Shown here in pieces: positions 1 to 7,103 of a stretch of DNA of 48,480 nt. The stretch is from positions 1 through 48,480 of the forward strand of contig JACQVH010000232.1 in NCBI GenBank assembly GCA_016209895.1, written 5' to 3'. The notes under the pieces are model-generated. The model was not told the origin of the DNA and made no database searches. It saw only the letters and a program-made list of their open reading frames with translations. This DNA comes from Candidatus Hydrogenedentota bacterium. Its GTDB lineage: Bacteria; Hydrogenedentota; Hydrogenedentia; Hydrogenedentales; SLHB01. How positions within the stretch are numbered: position 1 is the first letter of the stretch; each line of letters starts with the position of its first letter. Position numbers and translations under genes: made by a program.

Positions 1-1439
1 ACGCCGAGAGCCAGGATCATCCACCAGATTTTTTGTTGCAGGGCGTGAAGGAAGATGGCGCTGATGAGGAAGCTCCACATGCTGACTTGGAGTGCACCGG
101 TCAAATCCGCGACGGTTCGGTCTTCGACTTCGCGGGCAGCGCGACGCGTCTGGTTAAGGCGGCGCAAGAAGACCGCCGCGAGCACGAGGAAGATGGCGAG
201 TCCGACGAGGCCGGACTCACAGCCGAGTTGCAGGTACATGTTGTGCGTGCCGAAGAAGAGCGGGTTCCAGTGCAGGTCGTTGTAAAGCCAGCGCATGACC
301 GTCGCGACCGGACCTTGGGTTTCAATCAAACGGAAACCGAATCCACCTAGACCGACTCCTTGGACGGGATGGTCGAGCATGAATTGAAAGGCGGCGGCCT
401 GCAATTCGGTGCGGTGCTCGACGGACTCGCTGCTCATATACTGCTGAAGCGAAAGCACGCGTTCCTTGTAGGCGGGCGGCAACAAGAACCAGGCGAGCAG
501 CAAGGCCACCGCGAGACCCGCGGCGCGGTACGGTCCGAGGCGCATGAGTCGCTTCCCCACTAGCAGCACGGCGAGCGTGCCGCCGACGACGAGACCGGTA
601 CGAGTGAAGGTGAAAACGATGGCCATAGTCTCGAGTCCCACGGCGACGAATATGAGCACCCGAATACTCGCCTTCGCAGTGGCGCGGAACCAATAGGCGT
701 TCAGCGGAAGGATGAGAAGCAGCGCGAGAGCCAGCCAATTGGAGTGGCCCGCGCGACCACTGACCCGCACGGCCTGACCGCTCTGCAGTGCCTCCGGTTC
801 GATGTACGCGCCCTCGACGCCGGCGCCGATCTTTTCGAGGGCGGTGGTCGGTTCCAAATGCGTACTCGGGGTGAAATACTGGTAGACGGCGAAGGCGGCC
901 ATAAGCATGCCGCAGAGCGCCAGCAGTACGACAAAACGATGGATTCGGTCGGAACTGTTCAGCAGATGCGCGGCCATGATGAAGTAGGCGATCACGGTGC
1001 TAAGCCGAATCCATTCCGGCAACTGCTCTTCGGACGTGCGCGAATAAAGAATCCCGAACGCGGCCCACAGTAGGAATATCAGCGCCAGCACCATCTCCCA
1101 GCAGATGAGGGGCCGACTCCGTTGTACCAACGTGTTGACCAGCCACGCGAGGAGCGTCATAACTCCGCAGATTTTGGCGGCGGTCACGGGCGTTGCGGCG
1201 CCGATGAATCCCAGGACGCCGCTGGCGCCGGACAGAAGCAAAAGGGCCGTAGTGAGATACAGCCCGAGAACCGGTGATCGGAGAAAAAGCCAGAACGTCA
1301 CCAGGCCGAGGATTCCCAGCAGGGCGTAGTGACCGGCGGCAAGAACCACGAGAGCAACTCCGAGCGCGAGCACGGCAATCAGACCTCGCACGGGCGCATT
1401 CAGACCGGTGCGTGACTCGATTTGCCCGATCGTGTTCAT
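1..1439 (-). CDS. O-antigen ligase/polymerase-like membrane protein (C-terminus beyond the window)
   Basis: Reading the minus strand from ATG at 1439 gives about 479 residues with no stop before the left edge, so the gene is incomplete. It has many hydrophobic segments (for example residues 17-70 and 230-320) and a large loop with HPVQGVGLGGF (about 355-365) followed by HNMYLQLGCESGLVGL (about 393-410). This is the signature of the Wzy_C / O-antigen ligase family, which joins or polymerises undecaprenyl-linked glycans on the periplasmic face. Its start overlaps the stop of the flippase gene by four bases (ATGA), so the two are translationally coupled. Ligase (WaaL-like) and polymerase (Wzy-like) functions cannot be told apart from sequence alone. 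The antisense reading frames here lack such motifs. Confidence 0.85.
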   Translation of the reverse strand, partial: MNTIGQIESRTGLNAPVRGLIAVLALGVALVVLAAGHYALLGILGLVTFWLFLRSPVLGLYLTTALLLLSGASGVLGFIGAATPVTAAKICGVMTLLAWLVNTLVQRSRPLICWEMVLALIFLLWAAFGILYSRTSEEQLPEWIRLSTVIAYFIMAAHLLNSSDRIHRFVVLLALCGMLMAAFAVYQYFTPSTHLEPTTALEKIGAGVEGAYIEPEALQSGQAVRVSGRAGHSNWLALALLLILPLNAYWFRATAKASIRVLIFVAVGLETMAIVFTFTRTGLVVGGTLAVLLVGKRLMRLGPYRAAGLAVALLLAWFLLPPAYKERVLSLQQYMSSESVEHRTELQAAAFQFMLDHPVQGVGLGGFGFRLIETQGPVATVMRWLYNDLHWNPLFFGTHNMYLQLGCESGLVGLAIFLVLAAVFLRRLNQTRRAAREVEDRTVADLTGALQVSMWSFLISAIFLHALQQKIWWMILALG

Positions 1440-2758
1440 GTGGGTCGCCCTTCGCTAGAAAAAGCCGGAGCACTGCCGGCTACCCGGTATGCCACCGCAT
1501 AGGTAATCACTCCCATTGTACCCTTAACGGCGGCGACCGTGCATGCCATGCCGACCGGTCCGTAGTGCGGCACGACCCAGAGGGCGGGCAGGAAGATTGA
1601 GATCAGTTTGACCGCCTCGAGCGCCGCGATCAAACGAGGCCGTCCCATGGCATACACCGCAGCGCCGGCCGGCGCGCATACGAAGGCGACTGTCGCGCCG
1701 CTCAGAAGAATACTGAACAGGCCTGCCGAGTCCGAGTACGCCGCCCCGAAGGCGAATTCCACCACGTACGAGGAGCCTAGAATCAAGGGCAGCATGGCCA
1801 CGCCCGCGGCGAGCAAGGGGACCAGAAATCGGTGAAGAAAGGCCCTCATCTCGGCGTTGGAATGTAATCGGCTCGCCTGCGGTAGGAGAACTTGGAATAG
1901 AGTCAAGATGACTAGGTCTCCCATGAGGACCAGACTTGCGGCGGCGCCGTAGTGTCCGAGCGCGTCTTTCGGAACCTGGAACCAACTAAGCAAGAAGAGG
2001 TCGAGCCGTTGGGCCAAGGAGGTCGCGATGGAAGCGGCCGCGACCCATTTCCCGAAATGAATCAGTTCCCAGATCAACGCCGGCGCGACCTTCCGTTGGG
2101 CGAGTACCGGGCGCGGCAATCGCAGCCACGAGAAAACGGTCACCAGCACGGGCGCGAGCGCGTACGTCCCAAAGAGGGTCCCCAGACGGGTGGAAGTCCC
2201 CGCCACCAGGACAACGACTATCGAAAGACGCACCAGGGCGTTCAGGAATTCGTAGCCCGCGTACGCCTTGAATTCCTCCCGGGTTTGGAGGAAGGCTTGC
2301 GCGAAGCCCCAAAGGATGAGCGTGGCGGCACCCACAAAGGCCAGCGCGGTTGTCCCGGATGGCACTACCGAGGTATCCGCCAAGAACCGCGTCGTCAGCC
2401 ACGGCGCCGCCGAGACCCCGGCCGCGACCGTAGCCGCCACGAGCCAAAGTTTTAGACGTAAGGCTGCCCGGAAATAGGGTAGTGCTGCGTCAGGGTGCTC
2501 CTTGGAGGCTTGCGCTGCGCAGCGGACTGCGCTGGTGTCAATAGCCGGGCTCAAGAGTCCGGCGGCCACGTTCAGAATGGCGGCCAGTACGGCGAAAAGG
2601 CCGTAATTTACCGGTCCCAGGGCGCGCGCGATTATGAGCGTGGTGGCCAGGCTCGCCACGGCGGCGCCCGCCCGTCCGGTCAAAACGATTCCGACAGAAC
2701 GCCAAACCCTGCCGACATAGGGCACTTCTTCCGGTTCGAGCGGAGGATTCTCAGACAT
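1436..2758 (-). CDS. Polysaccharide flippase (Wzx/MATE-like)
   Basis: A 440-residue polytopic protein with about twelve hydrophobic segments. The N-terminal region GRAGAAVASLATTLIIARAL followed by GPVNYGLFAVL is typical of the oligosaccharide flippase / polysaccharide biosynthesis family. Such proteins move undecaprenyl-linked repeat units from the cytoplasmic to the periplasmic leaflet. The gene lies between a priming glycosyl-1-phosphate transferase (30 bp upstream) and an O-antigen ligase/polymerase (4-base overlap downstream), the order expected for a Wzx/Wzy-dependent glycan operon. The start is ATG at 2758. Family assignment is firm; the glycan transported is unknown. Confidence 0.85.
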   Translation of the reverse strand: MSENPPLEPEEVPYVGRVWRSVGIVLTGRAGAAVASLATTLIIARALGPVNYGLFAVLAAILNVAAGLLSPAIDTSAVRCAAQASKEHPDAALPYFRAALRLKLWLVAATVAAGVSAAPWLTTRFLADTSVVPSGTTALAFVGAATLILWGFAQAFLQTREEFKAYAGYEFLNALVRLSIVVVLVAGTSTRLGTLFGTYALAPVLVTVFSWLRLPRPVLAQRKVAPALIWELIHFGKWVAAASIATSLAQRLDLFLLSWFQVPKDALGHYGAAASLVLMGDLVILTLFQVLLPQASRLHSNAEMRAFLHRFLVPLLAAGVAMLPLILGSSYVVEFAFGAAYSDSAGLFSILLSGATVAFVCAPAGAAVYAMGRPRLIAALEAVKLISIFLPALWVVPHYGPVGMACTVAAVKGTMGVITYAVAYRVAGSAPAFSSEGRPT

Positions 2759-2788
2759 TAAACGCAGGACCGACCATGGGGTCCTCGT

Positions 2789-4210
2789 TCACGCCGCGCC
2801 CCGACCAAATACCACGGCGTGGAACGTCTTGAACAGGATGCGGAAATCCTCGGCCAAGGACCAGGAGTCAATGTAGGCGAGGTCCATTTCGACCCATTCC
2901 TCGAAGGCGACGTCGCTGCGGCCGCTGACCTGCCACAGCCCCGTCATACCCGGTTTCACGCTCAGTCGTCGGCGCTGGTCCCAGCTATATTTCTCGACTT
3001 CGGACGGGATCGGCGGTCGCGGCCCTACCAGACTCATTTGGCCAAGCCACACATTGATCAGTTGTGGAAACTCATCCAGACTGAACCGACGTATGAATCG
3101 GCCGACGCGGGTTATGCGCGGATCGTTGCGGATTTTGAACACCGGGCCGTCGGCCTCGTTATAGGCTTCGAGGCTCTTCCGCAGTTCTTCCGCGTTCACA
3201 ATCATGGAACGGAACTTGATCATCTTGAATCGTCGTTGGTTCAGCCCCACGCGCTCTTGGCGAAAGAACACCGGTCCCTTCGAGTCCAGCTTAATCAGAA
3301 TACCGATGGCAAGAAACACCGGGAACATTCCCACGAGCAGCAGCGACGAGACGACGAGGTCAATCAGACGCTTCAAGGCAAGCTGACCTTGCGATTCGGG
3401 GATGGCGGATAGCGAGAGCAATGGGATGTCTTCCATGTGCATGAGACGGCTGGTGGCAATCTGCAGGGGGAACAAATCCGCCAACAATCGTACGGGTACG
3501 CCGGCGGCTTCGCATTGGTGAGACATGTTTTGAATCGTCTGGTAGAAGGACCGGACCGGCAACGTGATGTAGACTTCGTCAATCACACGGTTTAACAGTA
3601 CTGTCTCGAGGTCCGCCAATCGGCCCAAGCTGGTGAGACCCGCCGCTTGCAGCGCAGCAGCGCGTTCCGGGTCATCGTCGAGAAAGCCCTCGAGGCGATA
3701 CCCGTAGCGCGGATGGGCGGTCATGGCTTTTACCAAGCGGGCGGCCCGGTCATTGGCGCCGACGATGAGGACGTAGCGGAAATTGAAACCGCGCCGGCGC
3801 AGGTTCCACAGTCCGAGGCGCAACACGGCGCGGAACGCCAGCATGGTCAGCAACGCGCTGATGCAAAATGAGAGCAGGAAATCACGTTCGAGACCGCTCT
3901 GGGAAAAGAGCGCCGCTACAAAGACGCTCAACACCAGCGCATCGGAAACGGCCCGCATGACGGCGAGAAGGTAGGTTGCAAAGTCATCACCGCGCCGGGA
4001 CACGAACAGGCGGTGGTCCACGGCGGCGCTGCACCACACGATTGCGAAGATCACGAAGTACGCCACGTGACCAAAGACATGTTCATAAAACGGGGCCACG
4101 GCCGGACGGGTCAAGTACGCCGCGAGCAAGAACGCCGCCAGAATACCTGCGCAGTCGAAGACCGCCAGCGCGATGGTCAAGAACGGGTTCTGTCTTCTAA
4201 TGTACGGCAC
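2789..4210 (-). CDS. Exopolysaccharide polyprenyl glycosylphosphotransferase (full length)
   Basis: A 473-residue initiating transferase that moves a sugar-1-phosphate from a nucleotide sugar to undecaprenyl phosphate. Residues 10-130 form about four to five membrane helices. Residues 146-250 are a Rossmann-like region starting VLIVGAND. The C-terminal catalytic domain begins near 278 ([12 protein letters not shown]) and holds IKFRSM (331-336), the catalytic Asp-Glu dyad in SLDEFPQ (D379-E380), MSLVGPRP (392-399), [11 protein letters not shown] (417-427) and the terminal [14 protein letters not shown]. The start is GTG at 4210, 15 bp after the stop of a shorter paralogue. Substrate sugar is not predictable; WcaJ-like glucose or galactose transfer is plausible. 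Confidence 0.9.
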   Translation of the reverse strand: MPYIRRQNPFLTIALAVFDCAGILAAFLLAAYLTRPAVAPFYEHVFGHVAYFVIFAIVWCSAAVDHRLFVSRRGDDFATYLLAVMRAVSDALVLSVFVAALFSQSGLERDFLLSFCISALLTMLAFRAVLRLGLWNLRRRGFNFRYVLIVGANDRAARLVKAMTAHPRYGYRLEGFLDDDPERAAALQAAGLTSLGRLADLETVLLNRVIDEVYITLPVRSFYQTIQNMSHQCEAAGVPVRLLADLFPLQIATSRLMHMEDIPLLSLSAIPESQGQLALKRLIDLVVSSLLLVGMFPVFLAIGILIKLDSKGPVFFRQERVGLNQRRFKMIKFRSMIVNAEELRKSLEAYNEADGPVFKIRNDPRITRVGRFIRRFSLDEFPQLINVWLGQMSLVGPRPPIPSEVEKYSWDQRRRLSVKPGMTGLWQVSGRSDVAFEEWVEMDLAYIDSWSLAEDFRILFKTFHAVVFGRGAA

Positions 4211-4225
4211 CGATCTTTTCCGCGG

Positions 4226-5515
4226 CTACAATTTGCTTTCTTTGCCGGTCTGCAAGAGGCCGGTCATACCGGGCTTAACGCTGATCCGACGTCGCAAGTC
4301 CTCAGCCCCCGTACCGGGCGCAGAAGGCACCGGAGGGCGCGGCCCGACCAGCGACATCTGCCCGCGCCAGACGTTAAACAACTGCGGCACGTCATCGAGT
4401 CCGTAGCGACGTATCCAACGACCGGCGCGGGTCAAGGGCGGATCCGGAATGGGAACCGTTCGGTCTTGCAGCGTCGCGGGAGCGCCGGACGGAGTCGTGG
4501 GCATCGCGGTCGTGCGGAATTTCACCAGCTTGAACCGCCGCTGATTCTGCCCGACGCGCTCCTGGTAGACGAATACGGGGCCGGCCGAATCCAGTTTGAT
4601 GACTAACGCAATGAGCAAAAACAGCGGCGCCAAGGCGACCAGCAGGAGCGAAGATACCGTCAAGTCTATCGCACGGACCATCGCCAGTTGCGTGTGGGAT
4701 TCCGGATGGGCCGATAGGGACAACAACGGTATGGTCTCGACGCGCATAATGTCACTCGTGGCAAAGCGCAGCGGAAGCAGGTCGGCGATCAGTCGTACCG
4801 GCACCCCGACGCCTTCGCAGAGGTGTGCCATCCGTTGGATGATCTCGTAATAGGACCGGACGGGCAAGGTGATGTAGACCTCATCCACGACCCGCGTCTT
4901 CAGGATTTCCTCGAGCGCCTCGAACGAACCCAAGTGGGGAATTCCCAATCGCTCCAACATCGGGCGCCGCTCGGAAGCGTCCTCCAAAAAGCCTTCGATG
5001 ACGTAGCCGTATTGTTCGTGCGAGAGTATGGTCTCGGCAAGCTGCTCGCTGCGTTCGTTCGCGCCCACGATGAGCACCTGGCGAAAGTTGTAGCCCCGGC
5101 GGCGCAGGTCCCAGATGCTGACCCGCAAAAACAGGCGGAACCCGACGACCAGAAGCAAATCCGTGGCGCCGAATGCGATGACAAATCCGCGTTCGAGTCC
5201 CCGTTGAGCGAAGACGGCAATTATGAACGTACTGAAGATGAGGGAAACGAACACGGCCTTGGTGGCCCCGAAGAGTTGGGCGGTCAACTCTTCGCTGCGC
5301 CGGGATAAGTAAAGCCGCTGGTCAATTGCGGCCGCATACCACACGATATACACGATTATAAGATACGGCAGATGGCTCGTGGCGCATTGGACAAACCGCT
5401 GACCCGAATCCAGCGCGGCGAAACAGGCGATAAGATAGGCCACCCCGATGCACACCCCATCAAGGGCCGCCAGGGTCAGGGTCAGGAACACCGGATGTTG
5501 CTTGTGAAAAGGCAC
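4226..5515 (-). CDS. Second polyprenyl glycosylphosphotransferase, C-terminally truncated
   Basis: A 429-residue paralogue of the neighbouring enzyme, collinear with it through residue 330: helices 10-130, VLIVGANE at 147-154, and a catalytic domain from about 278. Three things differ. The KFRSM motif reads KFRTT. The Asp-Glu catalytic dyad of the family is Asp-Asp (D374-D375 in GLDDVPQ). The protein stops at GMTGLLQTGKESKL, so the last 40-45 residues, with the conserved aromatic/Trp tail motif, are missing. The start is GTG at 5515 and this is the first gene of the operon. It may be a degraded duplicate, a regulator of its partner, or an enzyme with relaxed requirements. No frameshift that would restore the tail is visible before the next gene starts at 4210. 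Confidence 0.8.
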   Translation of the reverse strand: MPFHKQHPVFLTLTLAALDGVCIGVAYLIACFAALDSGQRFVQCATSHLPYLIIVYIVWYAAAIDQRLYLSRRSEELTAQLFGATKAVFVSLIFSTFIIAVFAQRGLERGFVIAFGATDLLLVVGFRLFLRVSIWDLRRRGYNFRQVLIVGANERSEQLAETILSHEQYGYVIEGFLEDASERRPMLERLGIPHLGSFEALEEILKTRVVDEVYITLPVRSYYEIIQRMAHLCEGVGVPVRLIADLLPLRFATSDIMRVETIPLLSLSAHPESHTQLAMVRAIDLTVSSLLLVALAPLFLLIALVIKLDSAGPVFVYQERVGQNQRRFKLVKFRTTAMPTTPSGAPATLQDRTVPIPDPPLTRAGRWIRRYGLDDVPQLFNVWRGQMSLVGPRPPVPSAPGTGAEDLRRRISVKPGMTGLLQTGKESKL

Positions 5516-5694
5516 GACCTCAGTCCGCTTTCTTCAATAATCCCACGTGCACAATCCGCGTCCGGCGCCAACGCCACATCCGGATCGGGACATGGTCCGG
5601 TTCCCATCCCTCAAGAAACGTGACACTGGCATACCTTCTAACCCCTGCGCGACCATCCACACCCGGCCGCTGACGCATCCCGTTACTCAGTCCA

Positions 5695-5723
5695 AGTCTA
5701 CCTAGGAACGCGAAGACTGTCAA
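5695..5723 (-). promoter_or_regulatory. Sigma-70-like promoter for the glycan operon
   Basis: On the minus strand TTGACA (complement of 5718-5723) is separated by 17 bp from TAGACT (complement of 5695-5700). This would start transcription near 5688, giving a leader of about 170 nt before the GTG at 5515. Judged on consensus match and position only. Confidence 0.5.
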
Positions 5724-5790
5724 GGCGAGAACGGTACGTCCGAATAATCTAGCTTCAAAGATATCAATGGTTTAACGCAGGCTGGAGACC

Positions 5791-5818
5791 GAAGGCCGAA
5801 GACTGAAGGTGGAAGAGG
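5791..5818. repeat. Degenerate 7-bp tandem repeat (GAAGNNN x4)
   Basis: Four consecutive heptamers GAAGGCC, GAAGACT, GAAGGTG, GAAGAGG begin at 5791, 5798, 5805 and 5812. Similar period-7 runs lie in other intergenic gaps of the window (18014, 44952, 46533). Confidence 0.6.
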
Positions 5819-5863
5819 CCGAGGGGCTTCGGAGGAGCACGACCAGCAGGTTTAAGATTTCGC

Positions 5864-5892
5864 TTGACAATGCTCGGGGGGGTGTATATTAA
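5864..5892 (+). promoter_or_regulatory. Sigma-70-like promoter upstream of the LolA-like gene
   Basis: TTGACA at 5864-5869 is followed after 17 bp by TATTAA (5887-5892); an overlapping TATATT (5885-5890) gives 15-bp spacing. It lies about 70 bp before the ATG at 5959. Confidence 0.5.
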
Positions 5893-5958
5893 GTTTCATA
5901 TCAGCCCCGTATTGGGTACGGGGAGCGTCGGTGCGCGCAGAGTGGGGAGAGAACTGAT

Positions 5959-7095
5959 ATGAGCGAAGCCAATACAAGGGTGCCGGTAGGGGAAACGATA
6001 GAAAAGAACCCACCGCGGGGGCAAACGTCACACAATCAAATATGCTTCCATAGAATATTTCCTGCTGGGCACAAGCTGCGCATTCTACTCCCGCTACTTG
6101 TGATTGCAATCCCAGTTTTAAGTCCAAATACATCGGCACAAGAAAGCCCCGATCAACGCGCTGAGGCGATGAAACTACTGGGGGTGCTGGCGGCGGTGCA
6201 GCAGGAGAATCGGGCGAGGGTGAAGTCGTTCTCGGCGACTATTGCTGAGACTTGGAAGTTCTATACGACCAGGCAAGGTACCACCGAGCACTTCGACCGC
6301 CAAGCCACTCTGAAAGAGAAAATGAAAGGCGGGTTCATTTGCGCCCAGCGCGTTGAAAAAGACACGATCACCGGTCCGAATCCCCGTACGGTGGAGCGCC
6401 AGGCGCGATTGGTTGTCAACGACCAATACATCGCAGAGTGGGATGCCAGAAATCCTGTGGTACGTCTCATTGATTACGATCGGCAGACGGGCATGCCCGT
6501 ACTCACTCGGCGTTCGTATCGCACCATTTTTCCTCGAGACGTCCTATCTTATGGTTTTGGCGACGGGGAGCTGACTCTACAAGGCATATATGACCACTTG
6601 TCCAAAGAACAGGAGATGAATCTCTCCGTCGAGAAGGGAGCCGCTCAAGACGAGAAAGACGTGTATCGGGTTAAGATATATGACAAGTCGAGCGAACAGC
6701 CTTTTGAGGAACTTACTGTAGACACCGGCAAGGGCGCCCTCATCACCCGTGCCGTTATGTTCAGCGGGTCGAAGATAACACAGGAAATGAAGGTGCTGGC
6801 CAAGGAAGCAGCGCCGAGCGTTTGGTTTCCTGTAGTCTGGGAGGAAGTCATTTACACCAAGTCCAAAGAAACCGGTGATCTCGTCGAAAGGACCCGCAGC
6901 CGTTGCGAGATTAAAGATCTGGAGGTCAACCAAGAAATACCGGATGAGCAGTTCACTTGGAAGGGTTTGGATTTGAGACCGGAGACTCAGATTATACGAG
7001 TGGACAGAAGTGGAGCCGAGCGGATTATGGTTGTCGTAAACGGCGAACTGGTCCCGGAAGGTGGTGCATCACCGGAAGCGGCGCCAGATAAGTGA
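5959..7095 (+). CDS. Secreted LolA-like hypothetical protein
   Basis: A 378-residue protein starting at ATG 5959 with a good ribosome binding site (GGGGAGAG, 5944-5951). A long N-terminal stretch of about 40 residues precedes a hydrophobic segment (about 41-57) that looks like a signal peptide ending near NTSAQ. The rest is beta-rich, with VKSFSATIAETWKFY and WFPVVWEEVIY, the kind of layout seen in outer-membrane lipoprotein-sorting (LolA/LolB-like) folds of PVC-type bacteria. I base this on pattern only, since no catalytic motif is present. It is convergent with the large repeat protein; the two stops are 8 bp apart. Possible roles are lipid or lipoprotein carriage, or an unknown periplasmic function. 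Confidence 0.6.
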   Translation: MSEANTRVPVGETIEKNPPRGQTSHNQICFHRIFPAGHKLRILLPLLVIAIPVLSPNTSAQESPDQRAEAMKLLGVLAAVQQENRARVKSFSATIAETWKFYTTRQGTTEHFDRQATLKEKMKGGFICAQRVEKDTITGPNPRTVERQARLVVNDQYIAEWDARNPVVRLIDYDRQTGMPVLTRRSYRTIFPRDVLSYGFGDGELTLQGIYDHLSKEQEMNLSVEKGAAQDEKDVYRVKIYDKSSEQPFEELTVDTGKGALITRAVMFSGSKITQEMKVLAKEAAPSVWFPVVWEEVIYTKSKETGDLVERTRSRCEIKDLEVNQEIPDEQFTWKGLDLRPETQIIRVDRSGAERIMVVVNGELVPEGGASPEAAPDK

Positions 7096-7103
7096 TAGCG
7101 CTC

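Larger units (their letters stand above)
5516..5958. other. Divergent intergenic region with two promoters and heptamer repeats
   Basis: This 443-bp gap separates the leftward glycan operon from the rightward secreted-protein gene. It holds a minus-strand promoter (5695-5723), a plus-strand promoter (5864-5892) and a run of degenerate 7-bp repeats (5791-5818). The short reading frames within it (for example a 67-codon frame on the minus strand, 5520-5723) have no family signature and overlap the promoter, so no gene is called. Confidence 0.6.

Noticed and set aside
33..350. Plus-strand 105-codon reading frame at the left edge
   Set aside because: Antisense to the O-antigen ligase frame, which has a clear Wzy_C motif; low-complexity charged product with no family.
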